A stretch of DNA of 64,000 bases, from the NCBI GenBank assembly GCA_963699835.1, contig CAVOVJ010000004.1, positions 186,001 to 250,000 on the forward strand. Reading direction: 5' to 3'. Under the pieces are notes generated by a model. The model was not told the DNA's origin and ran no database searches. It saw nothing but the letters and a program-made list of their open reading frames with translations. Origin of the DNA: BM003 sp963699835 (GTDB taxonomy: Bacteria > Pseudomonadota > Gammaproteobacteria > Steroidobacterales > BM003). Numbering within the stretch: the stretch's first letter is position 1; each line of letters begins with the position of its first letter. The translations under genes and the position numbers were made by a program. This document shows, one piece after another, positions 8,401 to 16,997 of this stretch.

Positions 8401-10993
8401 CAGCGACCGCAAGCGCGCGCAACTGGAATTGCAAAGAAACGAGCAGTATCTGCGCCAGATCATCGATCTCGTGCCGCATATGATCATGTCGCGCAGCGCC
8501 CGCGGCGAATTGCTGCTGGCCAACAGCGCAGTGGCAGACGCTTACGGCCAGGACCTGCAAGGTATCATCGGCCAGCGCCAGGTCGACCTGCACCCCGACC
8601 CGGTCGAAGCCGGGCGGATGCTCAAACAGGACAAGGAGGTGCTCGAATCGGGCCAGCCGCAGTACAGCCGCGACGAGACATTTACCGATCATGGCGGCAA
8701 CGAAAGGATGCTCGAGGCAACCCGAATTCCGTTCCAGCCCAGCGATTCCGACGAGACTGCAGTGCTCGAGGTCGCAATCGATGTAACCGCCAGAAAGCGT
8801 GCCGAGGAAGAACTCCGCACGCATCTGCGCGAACTCGAGGCGGTCAATCGCATTACTACCGTGGGCAATCAGGTTGATAGCCTCGACGCATTGCTGTCCA
8901 GCGGGCTCGACGTGCTGCTCGATTTCTATCGTGGTGATTCGGCCGCCCTTTATGTTTCCAACGGCAACGGCGCTTTACGCCTGCTCGCGTGCCGCAACGC
9001 ACCCGAGAGTCTGTTCCGCGAGCTATGCCGCCATAGTGCCGCAACGCTTTTCGATCCGGTCATCGCGGCGCAGGAACCGGTCCTGATCGATGAATTCGCG
9101 CACTCACATCCGCAACTCGCGATGCTCACGGGGTTTTCCGCAGTGGCATCGTTGCCGCTTGCCGAGAATCGCGGTAACACCGGGGTTGTGCTGCTCGGGC
9201 GCTACAAACAACGCGACTTCAACCCGCGTGAAGTTCAGGGCCTGCGCACGATCACCGAGCAATTCGCCGCCCACGTGCAACGCCTGCGCACCGAGGACGC
9301 GTTGCGCGCCAGCGAAGAGCGGTATCGCGCGTTGTACGACGAAAACCCGGCGATGTTCTTTACGGTCACCGCGGAAGGACAGATCCTGTCGGTCAACGAT
9401 TTCGCCGCCGAGAGCCTCGGTTACACGAAGGCCCACCTTGTCGGCCTGAACCTGGCGACATTGTACGAAGACGGCCAACAGTCGCTGTGTGTCGAACAGC
9501 TGCAGGTCCTACTCCAGGACAGCGACCAGGTCCATCGCTGGGAGTCCTGCCTGATTCACCGGGAAGGCAAGGAAATCTGGGCCAATATCACGGCCCGGGT
9601 CGTCAACGACGACGGCGAACCGACGGTGCTACTCGTGGTCGAAGACAGCACGCTTGCCAAATCCCTGTCTGACAAACTGCGCTACCACGCCAGCCACGAC
9701 GCGTTGACCGGCCTGATGAATCGCAGCGAGTTCCACAAACAACTGCACCAGGCGCTCGCCAGCTGCCAGCGCGACCAGTCGGGACACGCGCTTTGCTACC
9801 TGGATCTGGACCAGTTCAAGGTCATCAACGACACCTGCGGACATTTCGCGGGCGACGAATTACTGTGTCAGATTGCCGGCCTGCTGAAAGAAGAGATCGG
9901 GACGCAGGATGTCGTGGCCCGGCTCGGCGGCGACGAATTCGGCGTATTGCTGAAGAACTGCTCGCTGGACAGTGCCCGCCGCGTCGCGGAAGCGCTGCGC
10001 CGCTCGATCGCCGAGCAGCGATTCGAGTGGTCAGGCAAGTCTTTCAATCTCAGCGCGAGCATCGGACTGGTTCCGATTACCGACGGCAATCTCAACGCCG
10101 CCGAGATCATGTCGCGTGCCGACACCTCCTGTTTCGAAGCCAAGGACGACGGTCGCGACCGGGTCCGGGTCTTCCGCGAGGACGACCTGGTACTGGCCAA
10201 TCGTCACGGTGAAATGCAATGGGTCGCCGAGATACATCGCGCCCTGGACGAGAATCGATTCGTTCTCTACTTCCAGACCATCCAGCCGCTGGATAAGGGG
10301 AACACCGAGGGCTATCATTATGAGTTGCTGGTGCGGATGCTCGACGAGGACGGAAATATGGTTCCCCCGGGCTTGTTCCTGCCCGCGGCGGAGCGCTACA
10401 GCCTGTCGAATCGGATCGATGCGTGGGTGGTGAATGCCGCCTTCGCCTGGCTCGAGCAGCACCCCGAGCACGTAGCGGCCCTCGAGTCCTGCTCGATCAA
10501 TCTATCCGGTCTGACGGTAGGCAACCCGCAGTTTCTCGAGTTCCTGGTCGAGAAATGCCGCAACTCGGCCATCCCGGCAGAAAAACTATGTTTCGAGATC
10601 ACCGAGACCGCGGCAATCTCCAACCTCGGGCTGGCGACCCGCTTTATCCGCCGCCTGCGTCAGCAGGGCTGTCGCTTCGCCCTCGACGATTTCGGCAGCG
10701 GCCTCTCATCGTTCGCCTATCTGAAGAACCTGCCCGTCGATTATCTCAAGATCGACGGTGTGTTCATCCGCGAACTGGCCTCCGATGCAATTGACCAGGC
10801 TGCAGTCCGCTCAATCAACGAGATCGGGCATGTGATGGGCAAGAAGACCATCGCCGAGTTTGTCGAGGACGACATTGTGATGGAGAAACTCAAGGAGATC
10901 GGCGTCGACTATGCGCAGGGTTTCGGCATTGCCAAACCACAGCCGCTCGACAACCTCCTGAACGTCACCGAAAACGAGCGCCGCCAGGCCTGA
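5498..10993 (+). CDS. Membrane MASE1-multi-PAS-GAF-GGDEF-EAL cyclic-di-GMP regulator
   Basis: 1831 residues from a TTG preceded by GGAG 9 bases upstream. The order is: a MASE1-like multi-helix membrane sensor (about 1-310), a short coiled segment (about 315-345), at least six PAS/PAC modules (about 345-1110, each ending in the VTDREQA / IDVSDRKRA type of linker), a GAF domain (about 1115-1265), another PAS (about 1270-1390), GGDEF (GGDEF at 1477-1481) and EAL (ELL signature at E1609, DDFGSG around D1730-D1731, plus an ITE motif and a YAQGFGIAKP end). The GGDEF signature is intact, but the inhibitory RxxD is replaced by GTQD. EAL catalytic residues look complete, so it may both make and break c-di-GMP. 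Monocistronic by layout: a terminator lies upstream and fieF is convergent downstream. Confidence 0.93.
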   Translation: MQRNETTTGLPTPPVVDGVDNAALLGVALAYLLATLVSTGLTIGPTPIPALWLANGVALTALLLGGPSLWPGVALGAGVAAATVLGMSGTVGPGPAAAATMAFTAAVTLEVRLCHRLLARHANGAAFSGTPLNAFRFVYLVIGCAAISSACIGVCLAQLESITPLQASQMALCWWLANSAGTFITVPLIVACTRAHDSPRLREAWSEITALAVFAGVVLWLLFFPPAGIQEFAGMAALYWIIVPALWAGFRMGLREQALLIAAMSIAAVAATLSGDGPFAVAYTAFDSLLVLQAFILHLAAGTLLLGASMRQTLRYARRLRKLNRDLEQLVADRTSHLQRSEQRLELAVGGTSDGLWDWDLTNDDLWCAPRFLELLGRTGQHESETLHWQDLLPTDDAGELLAGFHEAIHGLREFDFECRLRHSSGYCPWFRIRAKVLHDHSNKPIRVAGSIQNITDHKNNESALRDSVAQYRALFDNAAEAILVFDADSNCYVDCNGKAEALLKRTRDDIIGRSPSDISGPVQPDGQSATERVNSNIRLALAGHTPVLDWIIHDSEGNPIDCEVRLVRLPSSTRRLIRSSIIDVSQQHQQTRALTESEARYRTLMEHAPEAIFVVDVASCLIVDANDNASRLAGVDRGGFSGKTLLDLSQEYQAEGQSSATMLAQHTREALTGLSPVFEWLFRDTYGNEVPCEVRLARLPASGQQLVRASVTDISHRKDAERALRLSQQRLALHLSQTPLAAITWDTQLRVREWNPAAERIFGFAREDAIGHSASELGIGLFDDNSDHVLIEHMDQSHEVIHKTLAHTARDGVVQMCEWFCCALIDETGEPLGIASFAQDVTDREQALLALKESEERFRNLIEGSIEGICVHRDWKPLFANQSFARMLGFDTPEELIANGSLFELVPKYERERLLGYLDARKTGGGAPDCYEFDARRPDGSMVTLQVLVKMVSWQDGPAVLSTAIDVSDRKRAQLELQRNEQYLRQIIDLVPHMIMSRSARGELLLANSAVADAYGQDLQGIIGQRQVDLHPDPVEAGRMLKQDKEVLESGQPQYSRDETFTDHGGNERMLEATRIPFQPSDSDETAVLEVAIDVTARKRAEEELRTHLRELEAVNRITTVGNQVDSLDALLSSGLDVLLDFYRGDSAALYVSNGNGALRLLACRNAPESLFRELCRHSAATLFDPVIAAQEPVLIDEFAHSHPQLAMLTGFSAVASLPLAENRGNTGVVLLGRYKQRDFNPREVQGLRTITEQFAAHVQRLRTEDALRASEERYRALYDENPAMFFTVTAEGQILSVNDFAAESLGYTKAHLVGLNLATLYEDGQQSLCVEQLQVLLQDSDQVHRWESCLIHREGKEIWANITARVVNDDGEPTVLLVVEDSTLAKSLSDKLRYHASHDALTGLMNRSEFHKQLHQALASCQRDQSGHALCYLDLDQFKVINDTCGHFAGDELLCQIAGLLKEEIGTQDVVARLGGDEFGVLLKNCSLDSARRVAEALRRSIAEQRFEWSGKSFNLSASIGLVPITDGNLNAAEIMSRADTSCFEAKDDGRDRVRVFREDDLVLANRHGEMQWVAEIHRALDENRFVLYFQTIQPLDKGNTEGYHYELLVRMLDEDGNMVPPGLFLPAAERYSLSNRIDAWVVNAAFAWLEQHPEHVAALESCSINLSGLTVGNPQFLEFLVEKCRNSAIPAEKLCFEITETAAISNLGLATRFIRRLRQQGCRFALDDFGSGLSSFAYLKNLPVDYLKIDGVFIRELASDAIDQAAVRSINEIGHVMGKKTIAEFVEDDIVMEKLKEIGVDYAQGFGIAKPQPLDNLLNVTENERRQA

Positions 10994-11019
10994 GGCGTTC
11001 GCACGATCGGGCCCGGCCC

Positions 11020-11899
11020 TCACCCCGGCCATGGATCCTGGTGGATGATCACATCCGCTGCCGGTACGGCGGCGCGAATCTCCGCCTCTACCGTGTCGCC
11101 AATCGCGTGAGCCTCTGCCAGCGTCAACAGCGGGTCCAATTCCAGGTGGAGCTGGATAAAAGACATCTGTCCCGATTGACGAGTGCGCAATTCGTGGATG
11201 CCGCGGACCGCTTCGTGGGCAAGCGCCAGGCGCTTGATTTGCTCGCGGACTGCGCCGTCGAGTTCGCGGTCCATCAGGTGGTCCAGCGAGTCGCGGCCGA
11301 TGCGCCAGGCGCCAAACAGGATGTAGCCGGCAATCGCAATCGCAAAAATCGGGTCAAAAACCGGGAAACCCAATTGCGCAAGCAACAACGCCGCGATCAC
11401 CCCGAGATTGGAAAAGACGTCGGTGGCGTAATGCAGCGCATCGGCGCGGATGGCCACCGAACCGGTGTGGCGAATCACGTAGCGCTGGTAGTTGAGCAGC
11501 GCCAGCGTCAGCGCAAGGCTGAAAATTATTACCGCTATTCCCAGGGTCGTGCGCTGGACCGGCAGCGGATGCAAAATTCGATCGATCGCATGCAACAACA
11601 GAAAAACTGCGGATCCGGTAATAAACGCAGCCTGCGCCAAACCCGCGAGCGATTCGGCCTTGCCGTGCCCGAAGCGATGCTCGTCGTCGGCCGGCACCAG
11701 CGAATAACGCACCGCCAGCAGATTGATCAGCGATGCGATCGCATCCATTGCCGAATCCACCAGCGACGCCAGCATGCTCACCGAACCGGTCCACAGCCAG
11801 GTCACCAGTTTCAATGCGATCAGAACCAGCTGCCGTCAGCGTCGAAGCGAGCGTGACACGCTTTAGCAAGGTCGCATTTTTCGCGGTGACGTGGGGCAT
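11020..11899 (-). CDS. fieF: Cation diffusion facilitator FieF/YiiP-type, interrupted by one frameshift
   Basis: The CDF core is in one frame from codon VTWLWTGSVSMLASLVDS onward, with the metal-site helix SLVDSAMD and the HRFGHGKAE motif, then the C-terminal cytoplasmic domain. The first helix (MPHVTAKNATLLKRVTLAS) lies in another frame from ATG 11899. Dropping one base at about 11830-11833 joins them and gives 292 residues, normal for FieF. Role: inner-membrane export of Fe(II)/Zn(II) in exchange for protons. It is the last gene of a minus-strand run, 9 bases after the 61-aa gene, with no clear Shine-Dalgarno, so translation may depend on the gene upstream. The broken frame is probably a sequence error, but a true mutation cannot be excluded. 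Confidence 0.85.
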
Positions 11900-11908
11900 C
11901 GTGGAGAA

Positions 11909-12094
11909 TCAGCGTTCCTGGTCTCGCTCGGTGATACGAAACAAGCGCAACAAGAATTCTTCGTCCAGCGGCGACAGATCGTAACGCAGCGCGGCCTCAT
12001 CGATACTGGAACTGTTAACGTTGTCGAGCGAACCGAGCCACGCCACGGCACGCCTTAGGTCTTCGTGCGCCGGTAATAACGGATTATTACTCAT
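11909..12094 (-). CDS. Small hypothetical protein (61 aa), translationally coupled to the sulfotransferase
   Basis: Starts MSNNPLLPAHEDLRRAVAW and ends RITERDQER. Its ATG overlaps the stop of the TPR-sulfotransferase as ATGA (12091-12094), the usual sign of coupled translation. The protein is soluble, acidic and helical by composition, with no cysteine pairs, signal peptide or membrane segment. I do not recognise the family. Codon use matches the neighbours, and the coupling plus the 9-bp gap to fieF argue that it is a real gene. It could be a small helper or modulator of a neighbour. Confidence 0.6.
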   Translation of the reverse strand: MSNNPLLPAHEDLRRAVAWLGSLDNVNSSSIDEAALRYDLSPLDEEFLLRLFRITERDQER

Positions 12095-14276
12095 TGCGCC
12101 GGGTCGAAGCGTCCCGCCAACGCATCGGACAGGTTGCCGAGATGCTTTTTGTAACGTTTCCAGTGACCCGGCGTCGTCGCAAAATAAGGTTGCTCGAGGC
12201 GCCAGAAGTCATGGTGCCGACCGGCGTGTTTCGATGCGAAATAACCGAGACACGCAGGGTCCCATTTCAGACCGAGGTATTTGAGTACCGCGCGCAAGGC
12301 TCGCTCGGGTTTTTCGACAAGGCGCTCGAAGCTGACCTCGCGAATCTCGATACCGATATCGCGCCAGTGCGCTAGCGCCGCCTCATAGGCAAGATAACAG
12401 CTCGCAAGATCCGCGGGTCGGAGGTGAAATCGTTTTGTCCCGCGTAGGGCTGGAAGAAATTTGCGAGGCAGGTGTCACGCGGATCACGGCGGCAGTGCAG
12501 TATGCGCGCGCGCGGAAAAAGAGCCGCAATGAGCCCCAGATACATGATGTTGCCATTGGCGGAATGACACACTCTCGGGGCAGCGTCCTGACCGCCCCTG
12601 GCGCTCATGCTGAGCAGATAGTTCCGCGCAAGTTCGGGCAACGCGTCGGGCTCGAGCGCGGCGACGCTGCGCGGGTACTTGTCTATGACCTTGCGGCTCA
12701 CCGACTTCGACAGGCGTTCGATACCGTCCCATCCGCCGACGCTGCCGATTGCGGGGTGGTCTGATAGCAGCCTGTCCAGCAACGAGGCGCCAGCCTGCGG
12801 CATGCCGACGATAAACACCGGCACGTCACTGTCGCTGCCCGTGGCGGAAAATCGCTCGAACCATTCGCGACTGCAGACCTCGCGGAGCAAGTCGACCTGC
12901 TCGGCAAGCGCACCGCGATCGAAACCGGATTCGCGACGACGCAGTTCGTTGGCAGCCGTAACGTGTTCCCAGGAACGCGCAAACTCACCGCAATCCGCCA
13001 TGATCTTGGCCAGCGCGAAATGCAGTCCCTGGGTCTCATCCGTGCCGGACGGGCTGTCGAGGCGGCGTTCGATCGCCTTTACATCGGCATGCTCAAGCGA
13101 GTCATAGCGCTTGCACGCGGCGATTTGTACCCGCGCCTCGGCACAACCCGGATCGTGGCGCAATGCATCCGCAAACGCTTCGAGCGCGGCGCTCAGATCT
13201 CCGCTGTCCTGCAAAACGTTGCCGAGCGTCAGGTACAGACTCACTGCAGCGGGGTCCAGGCGAATCGCGGCGCGCAACGTGTCCGCGGCAAGTTCATGCC
13301 GCCCGGCACCGCGCTGGGCCAATGCCAGTACACGCAAGCCGTCAACATCGCGAAGCGCGGCCTCGCCCGCCTCTTGCAGCAAAGCAATCGCCTCTTCAGC
13401 CCGGTCACGGTAGATCATCACCCGCGCCAGCGCGAAGCGGGCCCGCAACAGCCGTGGCTGCGCCGCAACCACTGCGCGCAACGCGCGCTCGGCGGCGGCC
13501 CAGCGCTGCAACGCGATAAGGCTCGACGCCGCACTCAGCGAAATATCGGGATTGCCGGGCTGCACGGCCCGCGCACGCTCGAAAAAATCGATGGCCGCCG
13601 GATGCTGACCACGCAGCGCCAGCACCTGCCCCCACACATGCAACACGCTGGGGCTGGTCGCGTCCGCGGCGAGCGCCTGCCGGCACACCTCTGCCGCTTC
13701 CGTCAGTCGGTTCTGCACGATCAGCGCACCTGCCAGGTTGGCAAGCAGTTCGGCGCTGCCGTCCTTCTCGGTAAGCGCGTCGCGAAATACCTGCTCGGCA
13801 TCGCTCGCGCGGCCCTGCGCCAGAAGCGCATTGCCCAGCCCCGCCGCGTATTCCGGATCAGCGCGCAGGTTCCGCGCCTTGCGATAAGCGGCCTCGGATT
13901 CGCTCCAGCGGCGCAAATGCTGCAGCAGGCGGCCAAGATTACCGTAGTAATCGGCGACGCCCGGATCCAACCGAATGCTCTCATGAAAAGACAGTTCGGC
14001 CTGCGCGAGCTGCCCCAGTGCGAACAGCGCGTTGCCCAGGTTGTTGTGAAAATCGGCAACCCCGGGATTTAGCGCAACGGCCTTACTGATCAGCTCGACT
14101 GCCTCCGAGTTGCGGCCGCTCGCCGATGCGATCAGCCCGAGTAAATGCAAAGCATCCGGGTTTTGCGGTTGCGCGGCGAGAATCCGGCGGTAGATTTTTT
14201 CCGCCTCGCCAAGCTCACCTTTGCGATGCAGTGCGACAGCATCGTTCAGCTCATCGTTGTTATCGGGTGGGGACAT
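12091..14276 (-). CDS. TPR-repeat sulfotransferase family protein, interrupted by one frameshift
   Basis: The N-terminal 400-plus residues are tandem tetratricopeptide repeats (for example GNALFALGQLAQAELSFHES and the repeats after it). They are followed by a sulfotransferase-3-like domain with a 5'-phosphosulfate-loop-like stretch (PVFIVGMPQAGASLLDRLL) and a 3'-phosphate-type segment (ARILHCRRDPRDTCLANFF). The frame breaks at a GGG run (12415-12417). Adding one base joins DFTSDP to ADLASCYLAYEAALAHW and the normal sulfotransferase end, giving about 728 residues. Role by family: transfer of sulfate from PAPS to an unknown acceptor, with TPRs for protein binding. ATG 14276 is chosen because it begins just before the first TPR and lies 35 bases after an extended -10. 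Longer starts overlap the SDR gene. Confidence 0.82.
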
Positions 14277-14310
14277 CGGGGCAAATTCGGCGAATTGTCG
14301 CTGGCGCGCC

Positions 14311-14319
14311 AGTATAGCA
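14311..14319 (-). promoter_or_regulatory. Putative extended -10 promoter of the TPR-sulfotransferase gene
   Basis: On the minus strand TGC-TATACT-GGCGCGCC is centred on 14311-14316, 35 bases before the ATG at 14276. The TGn extension compensates for a weak -35. The same shape precedes five other genes here. Confidence 0.45.
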
Positions 14320-14340
14320 GTGCCAATTCCGCTTCGAACG

Positions 14341-15117
14341 CTAGCTGCGAAGGTATGAGGCGCCGTTGACATCGACGATGGCACCGGTCAGAAACTCGCT
14401 GCCAGGACACGCGAGGAAGGCAACGGTATGGGCGACCTCTTCCGGCCGCGCCACGCGTCCAAGCGGACTCTGGGCCCGGATCTGATCGCCCTCGGGGCCC
14501 TCCAGCAGCTGCGCTGCCATGTCCGTTTCGACAAACCCCGGCGCTATCGCGAAAACGTAGATGTTCTGTGGGGCCAGCGCCTGGGCCAGAGACTGGCTAA
14601 GCGCGTTCAGACCAGCCTTGCTCGCCCCGTAGGCAGCGGCGCGCGGTTCGCCGCGGAACGCGCCGCGCGAAGTGATATTGATGATTCGGCCGCCACCGCG
14701 AGACGCCATCAGTTGCGCCGCCGCATGACACAGCAGTGCCGGAGCCCGCAGATTTATCGCCAGTGTCCGATCCCAGTTCCTGCGCCAATTGTCAGCGCCA
14801 TCGTCGACCGGCTGAGTCTCGAAGATCCCGGCGTTATTGACCAGGATGTCCAGCCCGCCGAGCGCCCGGTCCGCCGCCGCCGCAAGCGCGGCCGCCTGTT
14901 CGGTATGACCGAGGTCGGCCTCGAGGCAGACATGCCCGGATCCGGGCAGGGAGCCGACTACCGCTTCAGCTGCCGCTGCATTGTGTCCGTAATGCACCGC
15001 GATGCGACCGCCTTCCGCCGCCAGTCGTTGTGCAATGGCGCGGCCAATGCCGCGCGAGGCCCCGGTCACCAGGGCGGTTTTGCCGTGCAACTTACCCTCC
15101 TCCGCGGTTTCGTCCAT
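14341..15117 (-). CDS. SDR family NAD(P)-dependent oxidoreductase
   Basis: 258 residues from ATG 15117 (MDETAEEGKLHGKTALVTG). Classical short-chain dehydrogenase features: Rossmann TGASRGIGRA, the structural NNAG motif, catalytic Ser in the INITSRGA strand, and the YGASK Tyr/Lys pair, then the APGFVETDM motif. These resemble FabG/3-oxoacyl-ACP-reductase-like enzymes, but the substrate is not deducible. The start lies 4 bases after the stop of the GFA gene, so translation is probably coupled. A much longer in-frame extension upstream is rejected because it would cover the GFA gene. It belongs to the run CHAD-NrtS-GFA-SDR. Confidence 0.9.
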   Translation of the reverse strand: MDETAEEGKLHGKTALVTGASRGIGRAIAQRLAAEGGRIAVHYGHNAAAAEAVVGSLPGSGHVCLEADLGHTEQAAALAAAADRALGGLDILVNNAGIFETQPVDDGADNWRRNWDRTLAINLRAPALLCHAAAQLMASRGGGRIINITSRGAFRGEPRAAAYGASKAGLNALSQSLAQALAPQNIYVFAIAPGFVETDMAAQLLEGPEGDQIRAQSPLGRVARPEEVAHTVAFLACPGSEFLTGAIVDVNGASYLRS

Positions 15118-15121
15118 CGCT

Positions 15122-15544
15122 TCAGGCCCCGCTGCCGTCACGTCGCGGCAGGTTCCGTTCGAGATCACTCCAGTCGACATGGGAATCCCAGTAAACATGC
15201 GCTTGCGGTACGCGGTCGGCAGCGCCGTCCAGGCTCGCGCAAGTGAGATGGAGTTCATCCGGCCAGCGCCTTGAGCGGAAGAAAACCGTGGAACCACACC
15301 GCGCGCAAAAACCGCGTTCCGCGCCGGGCGAGGATTCGTACCAGCGCAACGTGCCGCCCCCGTCATCGATGGCGACGCTGTCTTCGTCGCAACCCAGCCA
15401 GGTCACGAAAGCTGCACCATGGGCACGCCGGCACAGTGAGCAGTGGCAGTGCGCACACCATTTGCTTGCACCGGCGATCGTGAACCTCAGGGCACCGCAA
15501 AGACAACCGCCAGCCATCCGCTTTGGCACCGGTGTTTTGCTCAT
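15122..15544 (-). CDS. GFA (glutathione-dependent formaldehyde-activating / CENP-V) family zinc protein
   Basis: 140 residues. Cysteine pairs typical of the fold are visible: GGCLCGALRF near the N-terminus, CAHCHCSLCRR, and CARCGSTVFF. These bind two zinc ions in the GFA family, whose proteins act on or bind S-hydroxymethylglutathione or related thiols; many members have no proven reaction. ATG 15544 overlaps the stop of the NrtS gene (ATGA), and the next gene (SDR) starts 4 bases after its stop, so all three are probably translated from one message. A formaldehyde-related role is inference only. Confidence 0.88.
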   Translation of the reverse strand: MSKTPVPKRMAGGCLCGALRFTIAGASKWCAHCHCSLCRRAHGAAFVTWLGCDEDSVAIDDGGGTLRWYESSPGAERGFCARCGSTVFFRSRRWPDELHLTCASLDGAADRVPQAHVYWDSHVDWSDLERNLPRRDGSGA

Positions 15545-15819
15545 TTCCGCACACTCCGCGTTTCTGGCGGCGGGGCCGCGGACTCCTGCCCGTTCCGGAG
15601 AATGGCGCTGACTGAGGCGTGCGTCGACACCGCAAAGGGAACGACAAAAGTCAGCGCGATCTTGAAATAGTCGATCGCGGCCATGGTTCCGGCCAGCAGC
15701 CGATCCGTGTAGTTGATCGCTGCAAGAATTATTCCGACCAGCAGCGCAACCTTCAGCGAGCGCCGTCGCACGTCCGGGCGCATCGCGATTCGCAACCAGC
15801 CGCGAAATCCCGCGTCCAT
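15541..15819 (-). CDS. nrtS: NrtS-like small nitrate/nitrite transporter protein
   Basis: 92 residues from ATG 15819. Two hydrophobic segments (VALLVGIILAAINYTDRLL and ALTFVVPFAVSTHASVS) are joined by a short loop, with a basic N-terminus (RPDVRRRSLK). This pattern, and the Pro in the second helix followed by an STxxSVS-like end, match the small two-helix NrtS family described as nitrate/nitrite transporters in cyanobacteria and found in many bacteria. It would work as an oligomer in the inner membrane. The ATGA overlap with the GFA gene suggests coupling. Transport in this organism is inferred from family resemblance. Confidence 0.68.
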   Translation of the reverse strand: MDAGFRGWLRIAMRPDVRRRSLKVALLVGIILAAINYTDRLLAGTMAAIDYFKIALTFVVPFAVSTHASVSAILRNGQESAAPPPETRSVRK

Positions 15820-15874
15820 ACTCAGATTCCCGGTCGCAGGAGGTTTGCTTTTTTCGCCACGAGTACAGCAGCAC

Positions 15875-16774
15875 TCATCGCCGCGCGCTCCGGGCCAGAC
15901 CCATGTCTGCGGAAAGCCCACGAACGAATTTGCCCGGGCGCTGTTCGATAAGGCGCGAACGCAGCGTGCGGCTCCGGCGCAGTACGCTGCGGTCCTTTCG
16001 CTCTATCGCCTTCAGAACCCGGCGCCGGTCCTCCTCCTGCAGATCCAGGCTGTCCCGAACCAGGCGCCGGGTAACGGCATAGTCCTGGCTGCGTCCGAGC
16101 AGCTTGCCCAGGCTCTTAAGGTCATGGATATAGCGACTCAGCCGATCCGGATCGAAGCGCTCGAGTATCTCGAGCTGATACAACAGGTATTTGCTCCAGC
16201 GCCGCCAGCGATGAAAATCCTCCGCTCGCTGGCCACGCGCGGCAAAGCGCCCCGAGCGCCGGGCGCGAGCATAGGTGTCGCGAAGCCCGTGCTCCAGCAA
16301 GCTGGCGTCGGCGCCACCGAGCTCGATCTCTTGCCATTGCCGCCGGTCCGCCTCCAGCGCCTCGATCAGTTGTTGCTGCTCCGCTGCACCGGGCAGCTGG
16401 GCCGCTTCCGCTGCAAAGTAATCACTGGCCGCTTGCCGCACGGCAACCAGGGAGTGGCGCAGCCTGGCCGCCGGCGCAGCGTCGATCAGCTCGTCGAAGG
16501 TCTCCAGCATCACGGTCGCATCGCGCTGACCCGCGACGCAGCGCGCCGCCAGCCGCAAACGCTCCTTGGCAGCAACGTATTCCTTCTTGCCGAGCTCCGG
16601 TCGCACCAGGTTCCAATGCGCACGCAGCCGCTTCGTCGCAACCCGGATGCGGTGGATGCTATCGGCCGAGAAAGGTTCGGCGCCACGCAACAGATCCAGC
16701 GCCAGCGAGTCGAGCGCCATGGCCGACGCTCTGACTTCGCCTGGAAGATCGACGCTCGCCGAAACCTGTTCCAT
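15875..16774 (-). CDS. CHAD domain protein (polyphosphate-binding type)
   Basis: 299 residues from ATG 16774, preceded by GGAGAA at 10 bases; a longer start at 16906 is possible. It is all helical with many Arg/Lys/His: DSIHRIRVATKRLRAHW, FHRWRRWSKYLLYQLE and YIHDLKSLGKLLGRSQD are the repeated basic helices of CHAD domains, which bind inorganic polyphosphate in proteins where this was tested. No CYTH triphosphatase domain is fused or adjacent, although CHAD is often paired with one. It is the first gene of the minus-strand run leading to NrtS (55 bp downstream). A role in polyphosphate storage or targeting is likely but not shown. Confidence 0.88.
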   Translation of the reverse strand: MEQVSASVDLPGEVRASAMALDSLALDLLRGAEPFSADSIHRIRVATKRLRAHWNLVRPELGKKEYVAAKERLRLAARCVAGQRDATVMLETFDELIDAAPAARLRHSLVAVRQAASDYFAAEAAQLPGAAEQQQLIEALEADRRQWQEIELGGADASLLEHGLRDTYARARRSGRFAARGQRAEDFHRWRRWSKYLLYQLEILERFDPDRLSRYIHDLKSLGKLLGRSQDYAVTRRLVRDSLDLQEEDRRRVLKAIERKDRSVLRRSRTLRSRLIEQRPGKFVRGLSADMGLARSARR

Positions 16775-16997
16775 TATCGGGTCATTCTCCGACCGGTAAT
16801 CCGCATAAAAGGCGATCCAGTTCGGGTCGTCCGCCGCCGCCCTGTGCCCAACCAGAACGTGACCGAATACTCTACCATGGCCCCGCGCTACCGGAGGTCG
16901 GTGCACTGCTGACTGCTACCGGCCGCCCGCCTTGCGCCGGGACGGGTGGGAGTTCATCCGCGACGGCACAATTGGTGCTGGCGCCCGACATCACAGG

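Noticed and set aside
12963..14072. Long plus-strand open frame opposite the TPR gene
   Set aside because: Shadow of the GC-rich TPR repeats; no recognisable motifs and no start signal.
15713..16912. 399-codon plus-strand open frame opposite the CHAD gene
   Set aside because: Antisense of a well-supported CHAD gene; no family features.
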